Positions 26,301 through 30,562 of a stretch of 30,562 nucleotides of DNA are shown in pieces (the first letter of the stretch is position 1; each line of letters begins with the position of its first letter). The notes under the pieces were generated by a model. It had not been told where the DNA came from, searched no databases, and was given only the letters and a program-made list of their open reading frames with translations. The stretch lies in NCBI GenBank assembly GCA_964542855.1, contig CAZIWJ010000009.1, positions 1 to 30,562 on the forward strand. Reading direction: 5' to 3'. The position numbers and the translations under genes are program-made. The stretch is from CAZIWJ01 sp964542855. Lineage in GTDB: Bacteria; Bacteroidota; Bacteroidia; Cytophagales; Cyclobacteriaceae.

Positions 26301-26634
26301 GGTTATTAATAAAAAGCCGCTCAATGAACTGAAGAAATACGGCGGCGATGAAATTGTAAAAGAGGCCCTGGACGATTTTAACCAGGATTCTACTCAATTA
26401 ATGGAAGCCATTGAAACTGACCTGAAAGCGCAGAATTATGAACAAATGCTGAAAAATTTACATACCCTGAAAGGAAATGCTGCTACCTTAGGCGTAGATC
26501 GGGTTGCAGAACTGGCGAAAACACTTGAACAGCAGCTAAAATCTAAAGATATTGCAACTATAAATGTCGACATTGAAGAATTAAAACGTGCGTTTTCCGA
26601 ATTTCAGGAACATTTACGTCAATTTTCTCCGTAA
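23386..26634 (+). CDS. Hybrid sensor histidine kinase: PAS-GAF-PAS-PAS-HisKA-HATPase-REC-Hpt
   Basis: The 1082 residues have no signal peptide or clear membrane segment, so the kinase is probably cytoplasmic. The order seems to be PAS (about 30-145, with DWFILVDKLGYITYANQAVL), a GAF-like part (about 150-305), PAS (about 315-435) and PAS (about 445-560). HisKA follows with H587 in ANMSHEIRTPMNG, then HATPase_c (N-box NLVSNAVKF at N700-N704; VVDTGIGIP; NYGGTGLGLSIA). The receiver domain starts near 837 (VLLIDDNGVNRKVA) with D886 in FMDIQMPEMDG, and the Hpt domain has H1026 in LHTLKGNAATLG. This gives an internal relay His-Asp-His. The signal is unknown; PAS and GAF suggest a small molecule or redox cue. 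A single-domain receiver follows after 11 bp and is the obvious terminal partner. Confidence 0.93.
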   Translation: MKPLEEYTREELITEINSLRAASLSLPAFERTASQAVEQSKDWFILVDKLGYITYANQAVLSHFEISLNQLKKKSLNDLVVQGYRKGLDQQLVQLREKKQSVNTELIVHLGGRQTLVSGTISSSHDESGYQGLILSFRDISFEKQVEKARQLYEIISGTVLKGFAIDKLYIRIYEELKKELEFQEFEIVLVNHDKQTLEFPFSATNDDISYRQEQVLLKKSFYSYLLKEKEYRFFHRENLRQILRNENLHFSGTVPETFISFPLLTGNKVTGLLNLKFFQLCLLENTVDTKFISFVAGQLALAIERQQNEGQIKTQAGRLNAIFESGNHLIWSVDQQYRLTSFNEKFSKFVSRAFGVLPKKGEVLQTPYKEQQEHLDLWHRKYEQAFAGKIVQFETNLGNKKQEAWMSVYINPIIKPDGAVHEISGFAVDITERIHSEKALISSEEKFRTIFESFQDIYFRCSIRGMITLVSPSVEELLGYSQADVLGNNITNYYLYGKKTKNLIRQLVRNRSARNFEASVVTKEGNLIQCICNIRLLFHKGKAFAIEGVVRDITQLKQTTKELQKAKEMAEQSLKVKDAFLANMSHEIRTPMNGIISMVDLLAQTNLNREQNDYLETIRKSSDNLLIILNDILDLSKIEAGKMQLYREPVHLPGLIEKVQSLFAQKARNKQVSLNYHIEEDVPEYVSIDSTRLNQVLSNLVSNAVKFTRENGRVDIYVAVAEVTSTKKFPFLLKCKVVDTGIGIPEKARKQLFKNFTQVDLSTTKNYGGTGLGLSIARQLTRLMGGDIGVDSQEGIGSAFWFTFKTAAEHPENIQQEPGEDNTEEILSRIADNPPSVLLIDDNGVNRKVAGQILGKANCRVTLASSGEEALQKVAEETFDLIFMDIQMPEMDGIETTRYLREKHRHLPPIIAMTAYSMKGDREKFLAAGMDDYLAKPIRPVHILEKIASLYLNYSAANNDKNVNSNKEQLQVINKKPLNELKKYGGDEIVKEALDDFNQDSTQLMEAIETDLKAQNYEQMLKNLHTLKGNAATLGVDRVAELAKTLEQQLKSKDIATINVDIEELKRAFSEFQEHLRQFSP

Positions 26635-26645
26635 ACTTTTTACCC

Positions 26646-27023
26646 ATGGGAAGTAACCGAAAAGTAATTATTGCTGAAGACAGTTCAGTAATTCAGAACC
26701 TGACCCGCAAAATTCTCCAGTTTCAGAATTTTGATATTTTTTCGTTTAAAAACGGAAAAGAGGTCATCGACGCACTGGAAAAGGAAGACTTCGATATCAT
26801 CCTGATGGATATTAATATGCCAAAGATGGACGGAATGGAATGCGCTACCAAAATCAGGGCCATGAACGACCCGAAAAAATCAAACATCCCGATTATTGCC
26901 GTAACGGGCAACGCCCAGAATTATACCATGGACGACTTTAAAAACGCCGGTATTAATGAATACCTGCCCAAACCGCTTGATTTCGACAAGCTGGTTAAAA
27001 CTGTTAATTCGCTCACCCAGTAA
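26646..27023 (+). CDS. Single-domain CheY-like response regulator
   Basis: The 125 residues are only a receiver domain, with no DNA-binding or enzymatic output. The acidic pair E11-D12 (IAEDSS), the phosphorylated aspartate D55 (ILMDINMPKMDG), T87 (VTGNA) and K109 (LPKPLDFDKL) are all present, so phosphorylation is expected. It lies 11 bp after the hybrid kinase and is most likely phosphorylated by the kinase's Hpt histidine. Output would then be by protein-protein contact, as for CheY or Spo0F-like relay proteins; the target is unknown. The next gene starts 7 bp later and may encode part of the response, which is inference. Confidence 0.92.
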   Translation: MGSNRKVIIAEDSSVIQNLTRKILQFQNFDIFSFKNGKEVIDALEKEDFDIILMDINMPKMDGMECATKIRAMNDPKKSNIPIIAVTGNAQNYTMDDFKNAGINEYLPKPLDFDKLVKTVNSLTQ

Positions 27024-27030
27024 TTATTAA

Positions 27031-27306
27031 ATGGAAATTAAGTATACCCGCCACTTTTTACATAAACTCGAAAATCTTTTTGCTGAATCTAATTACCAGC
27101 TGCGCTACGAAAAAGGCAGTTTCAACTCAGGCTACTGCCTCCTCAAAGATCATCACGTAGCTATTATTAATAAATTTTATACCACCGAGGGCAAGATTAA
27201 CTGCCTCATCGATATTTTGAAAGACATTGCAATTGACCTGGAAGGGCTTTCGCCAGCCAGTGAAAAGTTACTGACCGGTTTGCTTAATAAAGAAAGCCAG
27301 GCATGA
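27031..27306 (+). CDS. Uncharacterised 91-residue protein
   Basis: I do not recognise a named family. The protein starts MEIKYTRHFLHKLENLFAES and is small, soluble and mixed alpha/beta in appearance. It has the stretch YQLRYEKGSFNSGYCLLKDH (22-41) that may form strands with two aromatic/glycine turns, then helical text such as INCLIDILKDIAIDLEG. No signal peptide, membrane segment or zinc motif is seen. It lies 7 bp after the response regulator and its stop overlaps the start of the metallohydrolase gene (ATGA, 4 bp), so it is translated with its neighbours. A role as a partner of either neighbour is inference. The overlap and intact frame make it a genuine gene. Confidence 0.8.
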   Translation: MEIKYTRHFLHKLENLFAESNYQLRYEKGSFNSGYCLLKDHHVAIINKFYTTEGKINCLIDILKDIAIDLEGLSPASEKLLTGLLNKESQA

Positions 27307-28061
27307 AAATCACTTTTCTCGGAACCGGTACTTCCCAGGGAGTGCCGCCTATCGGGTGTACCGCCCCGGTTTGTTATTCACTCGATTTTCGCGATAAACG
27401 GAAACGCAGCTCAATTTACATTCAGGTTGATAACCAGCATATTGTAATCGATACCGGCCCGGATTTCCGCCAGCAGATGCTTGAACACCAGGTGGAACGG
27501 GTCGACGGTATTTTCTACACCCACGAGCACCAGGACCACGTAGCCGGCCTGGACGACGTGCGGGGGTTTAATTTCATGCAGGAGCAGGATATCCCGGTTT
27601 ATGCCACCAACCAGGTGATTGAAAGGCTGCGCTCGGCCTTCGAATACATTTTTGCCAACAACTACCCGGGCGTACCCCAGCTGCAAATTAACCTGATTAA
27701 CGAGGAACCCTTTAAATTTAACGGCGTTCCCGTAACCCCTCTGCCGGTTATGCACGGCAACCTGCCCGTGCTGGGATTCCGGATCTACGACTTTGTGTAC
27801 CTCACTGATGTGAATAACATCAGCCCCGAAGTGATGAAGAAAATTAAAGGGTGCCGGGTCCTGGTACTCGACGCCCTGCAACATACCCGGCACTACTCCC
27901 ACTACACCCTGAAAGAGGCCATTGAAGTGGCCAGGGAAGTTGGGGCAGAAAAAACTTATTTCACCCACATCAGCTATAAAATGGGCTTCCACCGCGATGT
28001 GAACAAAAGCCTGCCGGAAAACATGCGGCTAGCCTTCGACGGGCTGAAACTGGAACTATAA
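27303..28061 (+). CDS. MBL-fold metallohydrolase, PhnP/RNase Z-like
   Basis: The 252-residue protein is a metallo-beta-lactamase-fold hydrolase. The metal site reads THEHQDH (H74, H76, D78, H79), with H151 in VMHGNLP, D169 in YLTDVNN and H222 in YFTHISYKMG, enough for two metals. The N-terminal LGTGTSQGVPPIGCTAPVC resembles PhnP and related cyclic-phosphodiesterase or RNase Z-like enzymes. A phosphodiester substrate is therefore likely but unproven; no phn genes are nearby, so a role in phosphonate use is doubtful. Its start overlaps the previous 91-aa gene by 4 bp, and the whole set with the kinase and receiver looks like one operon. No signal peptide; cytoplasmic. Confidence 0.88.
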   Translation: MKITFLGTGTSQGVPPIGCTAPVCYSLDFRDKRKRSSIYIQVDNQHIVIDTGPDFRQQMLEHQVERVDGIFYTHEHQDHVAGLDDVRGFNFMQEQDIPVYATNQVIERLRSAFEYIFANNYPGVPQLQINLINEEPFKFNGVPVTPLPVMHGNLPVLGFRIYDFVYLTDVNNISPEVMKKIKGCRVLVLDALQHTRHYSHYTLKEAIEVAREVGAEKTYFTHISYKMGFHRDVNKSLPENMRLAFDGLKLEL

Positions 28062-28128
28062 AACTAATTTTACTTGCTGGTAGGCAGTTGAACGTGTAAG
28101 GCAGCGAACAGCTTTAATGAAAACCGTC

Positions 28129-28866
28129 CTATTCCTGAATTTTATTAAACATCGCTGCCATCCTGAAAGCAGCTTTATCATCTTTAAAACCTTCAAATAA
28201 CCATTGTTGCCCGTGAAGTTGATATTTTAGGCTAATTTCTTCTTCCGGCAAAATTTCCCGGATAAAGTGGATGGTAAACTGTTTAGGACAATGATGCTGG
28301 TGAAAATCCAGGGAAAACTGGTCCATCACCCAGTCGATGTAGCGGGTAGTGGTTACGTGCCCGTTTAAATCAATGTCGAAATAGCCCGGCCTAATTAATA
28401 CACGGTTTACTTCGCCGCTTGTGATGGCCGGGGGTTTGGGTACTTCTTCCGGCCCGGCCAGCTTATTTTTCAGCCGGTTAAAATCCGGCCCCTCGTTCAA
28501 CACAACCGGGCGCTTTCGAGCCCGGTGAATAGCCAGCCAAACCGAGGTACCCCGAATTATGGTGTGCCCCTTTTCATCATCTACTTCAAAATCCCGGTAG
28601 TAAGATACCCCTTTCAATTGCCTGGGCCAGGTACGGATGGTAACGTGAGCAGCCCAAAGCGGAACCGCATCAATTTCCAGGTGAAGACGGTTTAAACCCC
28701 AGAATAATCCCTTTAACTGCAAATTTTGTAACCCAACTCCCAGGGAGTCGGCCGATTTGCCCGCAGACTGGATCAGTAAATTTACCAGTGCGCTAATTCT
28801 TAACTGACCGGTAAAGTCTGCTTCTGCAGTAGTAACTGTATGTTGTACGGTAGTTATTTCACTCAA
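28129..28866 (-). CDS. Acyl-ACP thioesterase (FatA/FatB-like)
   Basis: This enzyme cleaves acyl-ACP to free fatty acid and ACP. The 245 residues form two tandem hotdog folds. The N-terminal half has SADSLGVGLQNLQLKGLFW (39-57) and WPRQLKGVSYYRDFEV. The C-terminal half has the catalytic set in FDIDLNGHVTTTRYIDWVMD: D166, N168 and H170. The usual HVNN pair after the histidine reads HVTT here. The bacterial length is shorter than plant enzymes because there is no transit peptide. It converges on the metallohydrolase gene (67 bp apart) and is divergent from fabF across a 676-bp gap. The shared fatty-acid theme with fabF suggests coordinated control, which is inference. A 4-hydroxybenzoyl-CoA-type thioesterase is less likely given the double fold. 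Confidence 0.88.
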   Translation of the reverse strand: MSEITTVQHTVTTAEADFTGQLRISALVNLLIQSAGKSADSLGVGLQNLQLKGLFWGLNRLHLEIDAVPLWAAHVTIRTWPRQLKGVSYYRDFEVDDEKGHTIIRGTSVWLAIHRARKRPVVLNEGPDFNRLKNKLAGPEEVPKPPAITSGEVNRVLIRPGYFDIDLNGHVTTTRYIDWVMDQFSLDFHQHHCPKQFTIHFIREILPEEEISLKYQLHGQQWLFEGFKDDKAAFRMAAMFNKIQE

Positions 28867-29542
28867 ACGAAAGACGGGTAAATATAAAAGAAAGTAAGCA
28901 TCTTAACCGGTTGCTACACCGGGCAACATTACAGCAAGTATAACCTAATTTTACTGAATAGCTGATCCGGGTATTTCAACCTAAATTTAAGGAATAACTT
29001 TTTTTTATTAAACCGGGTGTTTATCCTAATATTTTTTAACTAAACGAAAAAAAAATCCCGTCTTCAACCACCTACATCCGGTCGTTAAAGAAAAAATTTG
29101 GTCTTCAGGAAAATACAAGCGTCCACAAAGAAAAAATCCCGGTCTTCACAAAAATACAGCAGGTGATCATAATAAAATTAAAGTAGTACTAACCTTCAAT
29201 TCGTATTTGAAGAAAAATTATAACGAAGTATAATAATAATGCTGAATTCGAGGGAATACCCGGCCCAAACGGGCTTTATCAACTGCAAAACGCACCCTGA
29301 AGAAGAATGCTCAACTAATTACTAGCGCTTTTGTAAAAAGGCCATCATTATTCTAACATTTAAAGGCCGAATCGGTAAAAAATTGGGTAAAAAATAACCT
29401 GAAGACTAACCAGCTATAAATTAAGTGGTTTTTAGTTTTAGCCGGCACACAACGGTTGAACCCAGGAAATTTAAATAGAATTAACCCTACACTTAATAAA
29501 ACAAAAGTGTTAACATTGCAGCCTCGTTTAAATTAACCTGGC
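28867..29542. other. Long A/T-rich divergent region between the thioesterase gene and fabF
   Basis: This 676-bp stretch should hold the promoters of both flanking genes. It carries a degenerate repeat with a period of about 41 bp (29046-29160), annotated separately. A short hairpin GCCC-AAAC-GGGC lies near 29262-29276. A 28-codon open frame (29239-29325) is too short to call a gene. A weak -7-like element reads TATATTTA on the minus strand (plus-strand positions 28879-28886), just upstream of the thioesterase start. No tRNA, known riboswitch or mobile element was recognised. Confidence 0.6.
29046..29160. repeat. Three degenerate direct repeats, about 41-bp period
   Basis: The core GTCTTCA occurs at 29060-29066, 29101-29107 and 29142-29148, exactly 41 bp apart each time. 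Each core is preceded by an A-run (GAAAAAAAAATCCC, GAAAAAATTTG, GAAAAAATCCCG). In copies 2 and 3 it is followed by AAAATACA. Copies 2 and 3 are the most alike; copy 1 is diverged in its tail. One inverted core, TGAAGAC, occurs at 29400-29406. The function is unknown; a regulatory array or remnant repeat is possible. Confidence 0.6.
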
Positions 29543-30562
29543 ATGAGAAGAGTTGTTATTACGGGTATGGGTGCGCTAACTCCCCTCGGAAATTCAATTA
29601 ATGAATTCTGGAAGAACCTAACGGCCGGAAAATCCGGCGCCGGCCCGATTACCCGTTTTAATACTGAAGCGTTCAAAACCCGGTTTGGCTGCGAGGTAAA
29701 AAACTTTAACCCGGCCAGTTACCTGGAACGCAACGAAATTAAACGCAGCGATTTGTTCACCCAGTTTGCCCTTGTTACTGCCAAACAGGCCTGGGAAGAC
29801 TCGGGGGTTAACCTGGATAAAGAAAACCCCTATAACGTTGGGGTAATTTGGGGCACCGGGCAGGGTGGCATGTTAACCTTCGAGCAGGAAGTGCAGGAAT
29901 ACGCCAATAGTCATAAAACTCCCCGGTTTAGCCCCTTCTTCATACCCAAGCTACTCAGCAACATGGCTTCCGGGATGATTTCCCTGAAATTTGGTTTGCA
30001 GGGCATTAACTACACGGCCGTATCGGCCTGTGCCACCGCTAATTCCGCTTTTATGGACGCGTTAAACTACATCCGCTGGGGCAAGGCCGATATTATAATT
30101 AGCGGGGGTTCAGAGGTTGGCATCACTGAGGCTTCTTTGGGGGGGTTCAGTTCCATGAAAGCCTTATCACGCCGGAACGACAATCCGTGGGGTGCCTCGC
30201 GCCCTTTCGACCGCGATCGCGATGGATTTGTGATGGGCGAAGGATCGGCCGCACTGGTGCTGGAAGAATACGAGCACGCCAAAGCACGGGGCGCAAAGAT
30301 TTACGCCGAACTGGCCGGGGCTGCCATGACGGCCGATGCCTATCATTTAACGGCCACCCACCCGGAAGGACTAGGCGCAGCCGAAGGAATACGAAGGGCG
30401 CTGGCCGATGCAGGGTTAAACCACGACCAGGTGGATTATATCAACGCGCACGCTACCTCTACCCCTATGGGCGACATCAGTGAATTAAAGGGCATTCAAC
30501 ATGCCCTGAAGCATCATGTTGCAAACGTGGCCATTAGTGCCACCAAATCTATGACCGGTCAT
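29543..30562 (+). CDS. fabF: Beta-ketoacyl-ACP synthase II (FabF), 3' end cut off
   Basis: FabF condenses malonyl-ACP with a growing acyl-ACP in fatty-acid elongation. The 340 residues present run from MRRVVITGMGALTPLGNSIN to the window end. The active-site cysteine is C163 in VSACATANSA; the histidines are H303 in NAHATSTPMGD and H340, the very last codon in the window, in KSMTGH. These numbers are the same as in E. coli FabF, so little has been inserted or lost. Roughly 70 more residues should lie beyond the window. The nucleophile context and PWGASRPFDRDRDGFVMGEG exclude FabH. No acpP gene precedes it in this window, unlike many bacteria with acpP-fabF, so fabF is first in its transcript or follows the long gap. 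Confidence 0.95.
   Translation, partial: MRRVVITGMGALTPLGNSINEFWKNLTAGKSGAGPITRFNTEAFKTRFGCEVKNFNPASYLERNEIKRSDLFTQFALVTAKQAWEDSGVNLDKENPYNVGVIWGTGQGGMLTFEQEVQEYANSHKTPRFSPFFIPKLLSNMASGMISLKFGLQGINYTAVSACATANSAFMDALNYIRWGKADIIISGGSEVGITEASLGGFSSMKALSRRNDNPWGASRPFDRDRDGFVMGEGSAALVLEEYEHAKARGAKIYAELAGAAMTADAYHLTATHPEGLGAAEGIRRALADAGLNHDQVDYINAHATSTPMGDISELKGIQHALKHHVANVAISATKSMTGH

Noticed and set aside
29046..29160. The 41-bp repeats as a CRISPR array
   Set aside because: Conserved cores are only 7-8 bp with A-runs, the remaining bases are not clean repeat/spacer alternation, only three units exist, and no cas gene is near.
29239..29325. A 28-codon open frame in the gap before fabF
   Set aside because: Too short, without a recognisable signal peptide or toxin-like pattern, and not close to another gene.

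Overview
The window looks like chromosomal DNA of a member of the Bacteroidota, most likely an aerobic Cytophagales-type bacterium. The strongest evidence is a type IX secretion (T9SS) pair, porU and porV. Also typical are OmpA/TPR/propeller envelope proteins, the lack of clear Shine-Dalgarno sequences before most starts, and A/T-rich gaps. The order is an inference; the phylum is well supported. Nearly all of it is ordinary coding sequence on both strands. No rRNA, tRNA, CRISPR array, insertion sequence or phage gene was seen.

Region 1 (1-2572) handles sulfur. A truncated SufU/IscU-type scaffold and the cysteine desulfurase sufS run leftward with overlapping ends. A MoeZ-like E1 enzyme with a C-terminal rhodanese runs rightward from a 48-bp divergent gap. 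Region 2 (2576-6378) is a leftward operon for tyrosine breakdown: homogentisate dioxygenase, 4-hydroxyphenylpyruvate dioxygenase, a MarR regulator and an FMN-binding protein. A 571-bp divergent gap separates it from inorganic pyrophosphatase (6950-7462).

Region 3 (7555-13163) is a leftward cluster, pssA-purS-porU-porV, joining phospholipid and purine synthesis genes to the T9SS sortase and shuttle protein. Region 4 (13301-22018) is a tight rightward cluster. It holds a DAO-type flavoenzyme, a large protein combining a degenerate peptidase, a propeller and an Omp85-like barrel, a PorE-like TPR/propeller/OmpA protein, a putative lipoprotein proline iminopeptidase, and an ArgE-type deacetylase.

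Region 5 (22405-28866) holds miaA (leftward), then a rightward set: a hybrid histidine kinase that carries its own receiver and Hpt domain, a single-domain response regulator, a 91-aa protein of unknown function and a PhnP/RNase Z-like metallohydrolase. These look like one transcription unit with a complete phosphorelay. A leftward acyl-ACP thioesterase follows. Region 6 is a 676-bp A/T-rich gap with a degenerate repeat of about 41 bp, then fabF, cut off by the window end exactly at its second catalytic histidine.

No wholly new system is proven here. The best leads are the Omp85/propeller/pseudo-peptidase protein next to the PorE-like protein, the phosphorelay linked to two uncharacterised genes, the flavoprotein in the tyrosine operon, and the 41-bp repeat before fabF.
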